DNA of 64,000 nucleotides from Paramarasmius palmivorus (Eukaryota; Basidiomycota; Agaricomycetes; Agaricales; Marasmiaceae). Position numbers and translations under genes: made by a program. The notes below the pieces were generated by a model. It had not been told where the DNA came from. It saw only the letters and a list, made by a program, of their open reading frames with translations, and searched no databases. The stretch lies in the NCBI GenBank assembly GCA_037176845.1, contig JAYKXP010000026.1, positions 248,001 through 312,000 on the forward strand. The letters are read 5' to 3'. Below are positions 11,101 to 21,087 of this stretch, in pieces (position 1 is the stretch's first letter; each line of letters begins with the position of its first letter).

Positions 11101-14100
11101 TAAGGTCATCTTGTCCTCGTCGTTGACATATCTGCCTTTACTAGCCTTAATTGGGCCATTGATAGTGGCATCCAGAGGAACCAAAAGTTGAAAAACATCG
11201 TCATAGCAAGCAAAGGCTACCTCCAGCCCAGTGACCACCAAATCGAGATTGTTATCGGGTTGGTTATAGTACATATTTGACTGTTTCCTGTAAAGAGTTC
11301 AATTTCGTATGTTAAACAGGCTTGTGAGATGGCTTACCGTCGGCTGAGCGCCTCTGATACGTCTTTCTCTTCGGCAACGACCTTTGCTCCATACGCAAGA
11401 AGGGCGGCCAACATCCCATACGAGCCGTGTTGGATTGTAGCGACAAGGGGGAATCTGGCTTGACTCCTCCAGTGAGAACCTACGGCCGGGAAATTGATAA
11501 CAGCCAAGGCTTTTGGGTCCACGCGGAGTAACGTCAATAGGAGGTTGGTCTTTCCGGCATCAATCATCTTCAAAAGGATGGTTCGCAAGTTGTCATCTGC
11601 AGTAGAAGAGGACGCCCCTGCTGGTATCAAGCACTCAACGACTTTTGAGGCCTCCTCTTCGTCGTCCCGATACATCGTCAGAGTGAGAGGATGCAATGCA
11701 GGCGCATTGTAATACTTGGCTTGGGTAGCCAGAGTGACATCGGCGCCTGCTTCAATGAGGACCTCGACAACGGACATGGAAGCGAAAAGGATGGCATAAG
11801 CAAGAGGAGTGAAGGTGAGATCCCAGTCTGGTGCATTAATATCAAAGACGTCCGGTTCATCATCCTCGTCTTCTGGTAAAGCACCAGATTCGGCCGGTGT
11901 TTGGGGAGGTTCTTCGGGCTTCTTCTTTCGCTCACCCTCTTCATCGTCCTCGTCCTCGTCCCCATCTTCTTCCTCTTCCTCTTCATCATCACCATCCTCA
12001 TCCATGTCCTTGTCTTCATCACCTCCTTCGTCTTCATTGTCACCATCACCCGTGTCGTCCTCATCCATAGAGATAACACCATTATCGTCCGAGCTCCAGT
12101 CATCTTCTGATGAGGGACGCTCTGGTGCGGCATCTTTCATCTTCACATCTCCATCTCCATCTCCATCACTGTCATTGTCCTTCTTCAGCGACTCTTCATT
12201 GACTTTGCTCTTCTCCAACAACTTCTTCACCACGTCCACCATATCCTGCTTGGCCGCCAAGTGTAAGGCAGTCCTCCCATCCGCTAGCCTAGAAGTAATC
12301 CTTGCGCCATTGTCGATCAATTGACACGCAACTTCTCCGCGTTTGGCCATAATCGCAACATGCAATGGCATCCGACCTACGTGGTCGCGTTTGGTAACGT
12401 CGATCCCTTCTTCAATCATCTTGGCCACAGCGGCACGGTCATCGGCCACAATAGCGGCAAAGAACTTCTCAGTTGGTCCGATGTAGACGTGCTCGCTCCA
12501 TTCACCGACGTCGATGGGATTGAAGCTTCCCGACATGCTCTGACGACCTGGGTCTTCCTCAATGAAACTAGAAACCGTGTTTATGAGATGGTGCAATAAG
12601 AGATGTGGACCCAAAACTCACGAAATACGACCACGAATGTATTGCTCATCTTCTTCTTTCTGCAACTTCTGCTCGTCTTCATCGATGGGATCTGGGCAGT
12701 ACTAAAGCAGAGAATATTCAGTGTCATTCTAACAGAGGGTGATACTGAACACACCTCGCAGCAGTCCTCGAGACACTCTGGGCCTGTTCCAAAGAATGCT
12801 GGATGACGGTGAAGTCTCCGATCCTTGTTCTTCGGGTTGAAAGGGGCTATAGAACGTGGTTAATGAGGTTCTCAGAGATGGAATGCCGTACTTACAATTC
12901 ATGCCGAGGTCTGTCGAGTATACCAACTTTTCAATCCTCCTTGCATCCCATCCTGGTCCATAAGGGATATGCAAGGAGACCACGTCGTAGTCGTTCATCT
13001 CCAATCCTCCGATAGAAGTGTCACCCTTTAGGTCACCCTTGTACTGTTTCTTTCGCCTATTGTAATGGTTCAGAGCATTAGGACGACCTCTGAGCGTACG
13101 CCGCGCTTCCAGAAATTGGTTCCGACTATCCGCATCTTTGAGCTTTTCAAACACCAATAGACGTGCTAACCCTTCAACACGAGCGATAGAGCGCTCGTAG
13201 ATCTATCATGAACATTTCAGCCGTATACTCCTTTCAAAAGAGGCCATGTTGACTTACAGTAGGATCAACATCCTCTCGTGACAAAGTTGGGACATATACT
13301 TCGAACGCACGGGAAGAGTACTTTGCGAGTCTAACTTCGTAAGAGGGAGATCGACGAGTCATGTCGACCGTGTTGCATTGTCTCATCATTGCAGTTATGG
13401 CACGGGGATTGGCCCAGACACGACTGCCGTCGTATGCACAACAAGCAGAGTCGATATCAAAGCCGGCGAGGATCTCAGCAGGAGATTTGTAAAGACGAAG
13501 AACGATTTGTACTGAACGATACGGGTATTGCGCTGGCGGATATGGTTAAAGATTTCTGCGAGTGCCAGAAGGTGTATGAGCTTACAGTGGATAGAAACTG
13601 TGTGCTTGGTACGAACGCAGGTCACGTCCCACGGAACGGAGTCCCTTACAGCTTCATAAATCTTCGTTATCTTAACCTCGGCCTGTTACAAAGATTTGGT
13701 CAGAGTGTACAATCAAGAACAGCTCATTCTGGACTCACCTCTTGAGGCGTCATTCCCCACAAGAACAAATCCACATCCGAGGTTGGATATGCTGCAGAAT
13801 GATAGAACTTCCTCATTGCTCTCTTCGAGACTTTGGCAGACTCGTGTAGAGGCATCAGGCATGCCAGCACAGACCCTCCAGCCGCCACGACGTTGTTCCA
13901 ATCCAAAAGCTGAGAGAGTGACCCTTCCGTGAACACACCCCAGTTCTTCTTGAATTCCTCCAAGTCTTCAACTATGGCAAGTTCACCATCCTTCTTCCTA
14001 TTTTCTTCCGTCAAAGGCATCACATACTTAGCCGTCAAATCCTTCTCATCCTTGACAACTCGGGGGTGTATAGTCCTCAGGGCAGGTGGTGCTTCGAATA

Positions 14101-14287
14101 CATCCACAAGGCCGACATGGATATCTTGCAGCCGCGCATTCTCCGTGTCTGTAGCGAATAATTTGCGTAGCTCTGCTTCGTCGTCCAGGGATGGTTGGAG
14201 GACACCGTCTAGAGATACACCTGGCTCTTTGGGTAGAGTCTGGACTCGTTCTATGAAGGCCCGAGCTTCTGGTGTTTGTTGGGACAT
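8154..14287 (-). CDS. 1845-aa protein: nucleotidyltransferase-like N-terminus, acidic linker, ankyrin repeats
   Basis: Thirteen exons join in frame to 5538 coding bases: 13739-14287, 13586-13682, 13258-13532, 12896-13202, 12755-12846, 12622-12701, 11338-12567, 10479-11287, 10303-10461, 9401-10250, 9224-9343, 9053-9176, 8154-8999. Residues 137-139 are GGS and residues 171-173 are D-V-D in the motif PTSDVDLFLWG. This GG(S)...DxD arrangement, followed by a conserved block containing VQIVLRLYKSPAEILAGFDI, resembles the nucleotidyltransferase fold. Later exons carry ankyrin repeats (GRMPLHVAIMAKRGEVACQL, DGRTALHLAAKQDMVDVVKK, and STPLHLAVLNGYAEVTKVLL near the C-terminus). These are interrupted by a roughly 100-residue Asp/Glu run at 11930-12190 and by charged Lys/Glu coiled-coil stretches. 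Large ankyrin proteins of this type occur in Agaricomycetes; function unknown. Catalytic activity is inference only. Confidence 0.85.
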
Positions 14288-14939
14288 GGAAGGGAGTTGT
14301 GAAGAAAGTGAGCGCTGGTGTCTCTTGCATTTTAAAGGAATTGAATCAGGGTTGTCACAATCAAGCAATGATCAAGATCAACTGTGCGGCCAAGTCGTGT
14401 GAATTGCCGCCGTTTACCTATTGGGGTATCTCTTTGACGCGCCATTGATTCCCGACGGGCCCGACAACGTCCTGATTTGGCAGCGAGTCATAGAGACAGT
14501 CATACGAGCTATAAAATGTTCGTCGGAGTCATATGTGGCAGCGAGTTATGGAGATAGTCATACGAGCTATATATATAAAATTCGTGGATCCGGAGCACAC
14601 TTGACAGTACAGGGCAACTCTGACAGCACCAGGAGTGTGACCTGATCATCAGCCGGGTCAGACGAAGGTTTCAATATGTATGTACGTTTATATCCTCAAA
14701 GGTTACGAAGAATGAAAGCCTAAGGAGGACAGAGAAGAGGTCGGGCGGCGTGTGGCCCATGTCACTGAGCTGGCCGCGTGGAAACACAAGAACACACGAG
14801 AACATGAGAAGTAACCTGGTAAGCAGTACAATATCCTACAGCGTAGCGAATTAGCCTATTGTGTGCCTGCTACAGAAGATGCAGAGGTGGCCTAGAGAAA
14901 TGGACTATCAATTTGTGTCACCAATCCTTTCAATTCGAC
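14288..14939. other. Intergenic, promoter of the ankyrin gene, with a short tandem duplication
   Basis: No gene is visible. The stretch carries the upstream region of the minus-strand ankyrin gene and the 3' side of the F-box gene. It also contains the duplicated 44-48-bp unit listed separately. Confidence 0.5.
14479..14584 (+). repeat. Imperfect direct duplication, 58-bp period
   Basis: A unit starting GGCAGCGAGT(C/T)AT(A/G)GAGA and continuing AGTCATACGAGCTAT occurs at 14479-14522 and again at 14537-14584. The second copy has a few substitutions and an expanded (TA)n. It is non-coding and lies upstream of the ankyrin gene. Confidence 0.8.
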
Positions 14940-16892
14940 TTACATTGATTCTCTGAGGAAGCCGAGGTCCAAATACCCAATATTGGAAAATAAATCTTCT
15001 TCGACAACCTCTTCAACACCAACCTTGATCTGCGGTAACGTTATGGAACACCTCTGCATGCCATTTCTCTCGAGTGCCTGAACCCTTTGAGACAACTCTG
15101 AGGGCAGTGTCGGCTGTTCAACCTTGATGCGTCGTTCAAAGGATTGAAAGTAGTTGACGAAAACCACTGAAATATCCTTAATGGGATTCGATGATAATCT
15201 TGCCTCTAGCATTGTCAAGATACCCTCTGCAGTGCTGATACATTGATCGACATCATATGGACAAGGAGCCTGCCAAAGCTCGCGTACAGCCAGCTTCTGC
15301 AGGTGAGGTAGGATAAACCTACGCCCATCGCGTGCCGTCAATTTCAGTATTGAACACAAGGCCGGTAGAATCGATGACTCTTTATCAAGAGCCATGTAAT
15401 CCAAAGTGAAACGAACCAGATTCGGCATGCTGTGCAGAAGTGCCACCATACATTCGGGAAGGATGGCGGAGAACGGCATATGAAGGTTAAGATCCTGTAC
15501 ACTAGAACAGGAAGAGCGTTGAAGCATTAATTGTAAGGTGGGAAGTTTAGCGATGTCCAAGTGACGGTAACCCAGATAACGACGGAGCGAGTTGCTCATG
15601 CGGAAGGCGGGACCACCTACGTCTACCTCCACAGAGGTAAGTGATGGGGTGCTGCAAGCATCAAAAAGTACGTCGAGGTCCGCCAGTGAGCGCGGTGTTC
15701 TGGTGTATAGATGTCGAAGGTGCGGGAAGGAGATAGATGGAACATTGGGAATAGGGTCGGATTCAGAACGAGAGAATAACTCGACACGTAGCGACTCTAT
15801 TTGGGAAACGCGAGATAGCAAGCTGAAAAAATCTGGAGCATCCACCACGTGCAATGACCGAAGTCGATCAGGGAGATACTCCAGCTTTGGTTGCTTATCT
15901 ACAGTCAGCCTACGCAGGTTCGGGGCCGTTTTAATGGACTCCCAAAACCAACGGGCATTCGGGTTGATAGAACCAGTCGGCATTGCGTCGCGAAAATAGG
16001 TGAGGAAGGGAAGTCGATCATGCACCACGTTGTCGCCGTGCCCAACAATGGCAAGAAGTTGTTCAGTAGATGTTGGGAAATAAATATGGGAACAACGACA
16101 AAGCTCTTTTTGAATCAGAGTGCAGAGTATGTTGAACCCTGTCTGACCTAGGACCCGAATGGCCTGGTCCCTCGTGCGGTAGTACTCGAAGGGGACGATA
16201 TCGGGATTCACGTAGAGACATAACTGCAACGGATGACCAGCTGAATTCGAAAGATAGAGATCGATCAATGCTGCGTGCTGCTCATCCATTCTTGTCACGT
16301 CGAGAGCAAGCGATGACCACAAACGCGGTGACGATTTAGCAACTTTTCGCCAGTGGTGGGAAACATGGGATAGGACACATGTTCTAGCCTTGGATCGCTT
16401 GGCCAGAAGTGACCGTGGTGAATCTGACTCTGACTCTGAGGATTCAGATGAGCTGTCAGTGTCACTGTCTGACAAATCTCTGGCCTGTACCACTTCGGAG
16501 ATAATGTCGAGTGAAAATACGTCTGGAAAATTGACCGGACAGACGCCATGCGCAAAGATCTCTTCCAAGATCTCCACAGGTAGCCTGCGGATGGGGGATA
16601 TCCAACTTCGTCGCCGCTGAATCTTTTCATTGAGGGCATTCCTGTAAACCTCCAGATCAGCTGGAGAATCGACACGTTTGATCTCCTCCTCAATGCGCTG
16701 CAACGCAAGAGTTTCGGCCTCAAGAAAAGCACGGGTTTGTGAAGCCTCTCCTGTGGTTGGCAATCGGTTGGACCGGAGATTTTCTATGTCCACAATGGGA
16801 TAATTCGATGTAGAGACATGTTCAACGTTGAGTCGACTTTTTTCGGATGACGTTGGCTGAGCCTGAAGACGGGAAGGGTTGTCTGGCATCAT
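14940..16892 (-). CDS. F-box protein with LRR-like C-terminus
   Basis: One exon of 651 codons starting at MMPDNPSRLQ. A helical stretch at about residues 50-90 (RAFLEAETLALQRIEEEIKR) leads into the agaric-type F-box at about 96-200: ISPIRRLPVEILEEIFAHG, then a Ser/Asp-rich insert, then CVLSHVSHHWRKVAKSSPRL with WSSLALD. The rest is a leucine-rich, poorly conserved region with repeated L..L.L elements, as in the very expanded F-box families of mushrooms, which recruit substrates to SCF ubiquitin ligases. An upstream exon (16959-17173, 71 more codons from MGASPNGG) can be spliced in frame across a 65-nt GT-AG intron (16894-16958). If used, the protein would be 722 residues; otherwise that intron lies in the leader. 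Confidence 0.8.
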   Translation of the reverse strand: MMPDNPSRLQAQPTSSEKSRLNVEHVSTSNYPIVDIENLRSNRLPTTGEASQTRAFLEAETLALQRIEEEIKRVDSPADLEVYRNALNEKIQRRRSWISPIRRLPVEILEEIFAHGVCPVNFPDVFSLDIISEVVQARDLSDSDTDSSSESSESESDSPRSLLAKRSKARTCVLSHVSHHWRKVAKSSPRLWSSLALDVTRMDEQHAALIDLYLSNSAGHPLQLCLYVNPDIVPFEYYRTRDQAIRVLGQTGFNILCTLIQKELCRCSHIYFPTSTEQLLAIVGHGDNVVHDRLPFLTYFRDAMPTGSINPNARWFWESIKTAPNLRRLTVDKQPKLEYLPDRLRSLHVVDAPDFFSLLSRVSQIESLRVELFSRSESDPIPNVPSISFPHLRHLYTRTPRSLADLDVLFDACSTPSLTSVEVDVGGPAFRMSNSLRRYLGYRHLDIAKLPTLQLMLQRSSCSSVQDLNLHMPFSAILPECMVALLHSMPNLVRFTLDYMALDKESSILPALCSILKLTARDGRRFILPHLQKLAVRELWQAPCPYDVDQCISTAEGILTMLEARLSSNPIKDISVVFVNYFQSFERRIKVEQPTLPSELSQRVQALERNGMQRCSITLPQIKVGVEEVVEEDLFSNIGYLDLGFLRESM

Positions 16893-17331
16893 TCTGTGAG
16901 ATAAACCAATTTCAAATCCTTCAGATTCCAGAGAGATTGAAGCTAGGAGAAATCTTACAAATGTTGGAGTTCCGCTAAAGTGATTGAGTCCCAGTTCAAG
17001 GTGTGCCGCGGCGTGTTATAGGTGAGGCCGGTGAGGACGGGCCGGGGCTCCGACCTCCAGCTGGCTTCCGAGTCAAATAATAAATTGCAACCGACTCTCG
17101 AGTGTCCCACAATCCGCGTTCTAACTTCTATCTTCAAACCCTCAACAAACCCTCCGTTTGGCGATGCGCCCATTATACACGTATCTCGGAAGAAAATGAA
17201 ACACCATGGCGGGGGAATTTCCCAAAGGGTTAGCGAGAGTTACTAACAGTAACTATTTGACTCAATGGAGGCGAAACGAACCTTTCAATTTTCCTCTCCT
17301 CTCCTATAGTAATCGCAAAGTAACTGTCATG

Positions 17332-18740
17332 GGGGATGGTGGAAAGATCAGTGGAAGAAAGAGGCAGAGTGCAGAACGCTTGTGATGCATGTCGGAAAAA
17401 GAAAGGTGCGTGAGCACTTAGTTATTATTCTTTCAGTCCGTTGCAATAGACCCAGACCGTCGACTTCATAGCCTGATAGGCGATAGCGCTACAACTGTCG
17501 GAAATATGTGTTACAACTGCGCTCATTCACAAAGAGAATGCACCTAACAGCTAGAAAGGCGGGTACGTGGCGAATTGTGTCGATCCTCTGCTGTATCTGA
17601 AGAGCAGGATCATAGAAATGCGGTTCTAAGGAGGGGTACGAGACCTGTTATTCGTCAAGCACCAACCTGTCGAAAACTTGGAGAAGCAGAAGAATCGCCA
17701 GGAAATCCGAATCAGCACGCTCGTCGGTCAATACGATCTTGTCCTCTTCAATTTTATTTGTGATTCCTGAAGATTCGGAGGATACCAGCCAGATGTCGGT
17801 TGACTTGGCGAACTTTGCTCGTTCTTTGGATATAAAACTCGCAGAGACGATGGACCCACTGGGCTGTAACAGGCCATCTTACATCGTCTTGGACACCACT
17901 TCTCCTTAGGATGCTCCAAGAGAAACTGAAGACCCTATCAAATCTCTAACAGACTTCCAGAATATGATGGTCGGCATCGACAAACATTGTGGCAAATCCA
18001 GCAATAATATGTCGATTCGAATAACATTAGGATGCTTTGGAAAACAAATCATTCCCTATCACTTTCGCCCAATTTCAGCGAGCCGAGTTTTAGAGGCTAT
18101 GTCCCGTGAGTAGGCCTAGGTGGTTCCTCACGTGTAGATATAATGCTCACACTTCCACCAGCGGCAAAACATGTACGAACCGCCTACAGCTCCGAGTTTT
18201 GTTTTCCCCAATTCGTGCTTGTTGACATACTTAATTGACATCTGCTTCCACAACACGAACCGATTATCATGTACGTGTTGGACTTAGCTTACCGTCCAAT
18301 ATTCTCATCAAGGTCTGCTTTTGCAGTGATGTGATCAACACAGTAATATTTCTCTGCCAACCGGACTCTTCGTATAGTAATACCTTCAGCGGCGAACAGA
18401 CCCGAAATAACAACCAACCAACTTGCGTTAATCCCCGAGACACATTTATCACGCATAGAAAGGAGCTAGAACCAGGATCAGCAGGAAGCTCTACTTTTGC
18501 AATCGTTCCAGAATTTCTTGCAGAGTCTAGTGTCGTCCAGAACACCAGTACACCATCCACGCAGTCTGCTAGTAATAGTACAGACCTTCACTTCCCTGGG
18601 CCCACCGACTCACAAAACTGTGATGTGGCCTTACCTAGTGGCTCGGAGTATCATGCTCTCAGGCTGCCACTTCATGGACATTTCACCCCAAATACCGATT
18701 CGTACACTCAGCCGATCGGTGGAACTGGAGGTACATAGTG
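17332..18740 (+). pseudogene. Decayed Zn2Cys6 transcription factor
   Basis: The start is clear: from the ATG at 17338 the frame gives QNACDACRKKK, the first half of a Zn2Cys6 cluster. After an intron-like gap comes GDSATTVGNMCYNCAHSQREC followed directly by a stop. The third cysteine expected before DSA reads Gly (TGC to GGC), and ECT is followed by TAA. Further family-like pieces follow in shifting frames: PEDSEDTSQMSVDLANFARS near 17763-17830 ending in a stop, then a segment with CGKSSNNM at about 17915-18110, then NMYEPPTAPSFVFPNSCLL near 18170, where the dimerisation/middle domain should begin. The large central fungal-specific domain is missing. The open frame at 18235-18738 is Ser/Thr-rich and may be the remnant C-terminus. 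Broken by stops, frame changes, a lost ligand and a deletion. Confidence 0.7.
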
Positions 18741-19852
18741 ACTTCTAGTACGTTCTGCTGATACCTTGGAGTTCAATAGCATGGCTAACCATACCTATGA
18801 CGGTTTTACAGGCACGAAGACTAGAACACCTTCGTAGCAAACTTCAACGTCGCGACCTCCACGTCCGGTGCTGTAGCGCTGATCGCTCGTTCTAATTGGT
18901 GAGAGCGACCTTATCTCCGTTATCGCGAACGAGTGTGATAAATTCATCCACCACCCTCCCTTATCCTGTATCTATACATAGTGCTGGGTCATATTAGAAT
19001 TATGTGCTTCTCTGACCAGCGAAGGTGGTCAGAGCTCTACCGGAGCGGTAGAGAAGCACCCAAGAATGGACATGTCTATGATCATGATGTAGTGAAATTC
19101 CGGTCCATGTGGTGCACATGTATGGTATTTCCGTATATCCGGGGCGAGTTAGGATAAAGTTGCGATGTATGTATGATACGAGCGTTTGTCCACTGAGATA
19201 GACTGGCTGCCACCTCAATATCAAGAATTGGGTTACTGGTCAGGCTACGAATAGCTGCTTGGCTCTTCCCCGCTTTTCCCCACACGGCAATTGAATAGCA
19301 AGGTGGAGCGATTAAATTTAGTCGTGAGTTTACCGCTGGATTTACTGATAGAGTATCTGTCGAATGTCCGTCCATTTCGTCCCTGATCAGAGTCGGATAC
19401 TGGTGAACAAGGCCGAGCCACGGTCACGACGCGACCCAGACTAATGACGCATCTAGCAGAAGTAGGCCAGATGTGCACGAGACCTACACCGAGGACCGCA
19501 CAACCACCGCAGGAATCCACCAGAGAAGGGAAGAATTCATCGAAGAGCTTGGCATAGAAACGTACGACTTTCAAGAGGTCACACGGACGAGAATGGCTGG
19601 CGTTAAACCAATTTGGTTAATTGAAGTATACATATTATACCATAGCGCCGAAGAAAGCGAACAAGAACAACGATTGCAACGACTTCTTCCAAAGGCCCGG
19701 CCTCAATCTCTTCTCTAATGCTCCCAAGAATATATGATACAGTAGTTTACCTGCGGTAATAGAAGCATGTCAGTAACAGACAACGATGGCCAGAACAGGT
19801 TACTCACTCTCCACGGCGATAAAGACAGCATCAAAAGTTCGGAAATTCCCAG
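18741..19852. other. Intergenic, no gene seen
   Basis: About 1.1 kb between the decayed regulator and the small minus-strand gene. Open frames of up to 109 codons show no domain, signal peptide or splice-supported extension. It may contain further debris of the pseudogene's surroundings. Confidence 0.4.
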
Positions 19853-20170
19853 TTATTTCCTGACATTCCCGTTCTTCTGCTGAGCCCCGCTTTCCTCCGC
19901 GTTGGCGAATGGAGTTGAATTTGAGTACGCCCCAGTGGGGACTTGGTAGTAGGTGCCGACGGATTGGGGCGAGACGACGTGTACGTTGGGAGTACTTGAG
20001 TCGAAACTGGACTCGTATGATTTGTCGTATGTAGATGAGGGTTGCTCCAGAGCACCGCTGGAAGAGCCGAGAACAACGAAGGGAGAGTGGAAGCTGCGAG
20101 CGGATTTTGCAGCAGCGACGGCACGAGATTGAGTGAGGACGGTGCGAAGGAACATGACAGTCGTGAGCAA
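19853..20170 (-). CDS. Small, probably mitochondrial, hypothetical protein
   Basis: A single-exon frame of 105 codons starts MLTTVMFLRTVLTQSRAVAA (a second Met at 20155 is an equally good start). The first 30 residues are basic, hydroxylated and free of acidic residues, with AKSARSFHS resembling a mitochondrial targeting peptide and its R-2 type cleavage site. The remainder is Ser/Tyr/Pro-rich (SSTYDKSYESS, YYQVPTGAYSNSTP) and probably disordered. A TATA element lies about 36-43 bases upstream of the first ATG, supporting a real promoter but a very short leader. Function unknown; no domain recognised. Confidence 0.6.
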   Translation of the reverse strand: MLTTVMFLRTVLTQSRAVAAAKSARSFHSPFVVLGSSSGALEQPSSTYDKSYESSFDSSTPNVHVVSPQSVGTYYQVPTGAYSNSTPFANAEESGAQQKNGNVRK

Positions 20171-20205
20171 ACTGGAATGGGAGAAAGGGACAGGTTCTGG
20201 GCAAG

Positions 20206-20213
20206 TTTATATA
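20206..20213 (-). promoter_or_regulatory. TATA box for the small mitochondrial-type gene
   Basis: Read on the minus strand the sequence is TATATAAA, 36-43 bases before the ATG at 20170 and 51-58 before the ATG at 20155. The distance favours initiation of translation at 20155. Confidence 0.5.
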
Positions 20214-21087
20214 CGAGTCCAGAAGAAGGGCGGTGGGAAACTTGGGGTAATGCGACTATTCTGGATGGCATGATTCGAAATAAAATGTAGACTTGCACCG
20301 TTACACCTATCAGCGGTTCGCGTTCTTTCCTTTTCCGTCCCTTCCCCGACTTCTCCGTCTCGGACTTTTCCCTTCTAGGAACAGAATTCGAGTTCAATGG
20401 TGCAGGAAATGCCTTTTCTCGCTCTCTTCACCTAGCTTGACGCGTAGTCTTGAGAGATCTGGGTTGAGAATCTGGGTGGTCTACCTCGGTCTCGGCAGCG
20501 AAGGTTTCATAGCGTAACCCACTCATTCTCCTTAGCGCTGGTTTCTCTAAACCCAAGAGGACTGTAAAACGGCCGCAGACCTGTCAATCATTCGTCATTC
20601 TCCGATTTTTAGTAGTTTGTCAATGTCATTCATTCCTCGAGGTTATACGAAAATCCCCCACATGGCTCGAATCTTGAACATAAGACCATTCATTGGACCA
20701 GGTTTGCAGTTTCAAGTGGATTATGGTCCGATGATTTGACACCCTGTTACTGAACTAATTATGCGACATAACGATAGGCTACGAAGCGGACACCCTGGGC
20801 ATCCTCCCTGAAAGGCCCTGAACCGCAACATTCATCGTACGATGTCAATTCGGCCGAATCATCCAAGAGGCACGATGTGAACTCGAAAACATTTCGTGAT
20901 TGTATTAGCTCTAGCTTCGGTATGAGGATAAGAGTGATATATGACAGAAACGTCCAATTACATTATAAAGCAACGCAAAAAGTCCGATATACATCCACCC
21001 GCGATCCATGAAAACAACATGAAAGACAAACTGAAAGCACGAAGCACGAAGCAAAGCAAAAACTAGCCTCCTGACCTCTCAGACTCG
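20214..21087. other. Intergenic, no gene seen
   Basis: The stretch separates two minus-strand genes and holds the 3' end of the GMC gene. At about 21020-21060 there is an A/G-rich stretch with a short AAGCACGAAGC repeat. No coding signal is seen. Confidence 0.5.

Noticed and set aside
11809..12324. A 171-codon plus-strand frame rich in serine
   Set aside because: It is the antisense shadow of the Asp/Glu-rich stretch of the ankyrin gene; GAC/GAA/GAT repeats read as Ser on the other strand.
18235..18738. A 167-codon frame as an independent gene
   Set aside because: Ser/Thr/Pro-rich, no domain; better explained as the leftover C-terminal part of the decayed Zn2Cys6 gene.
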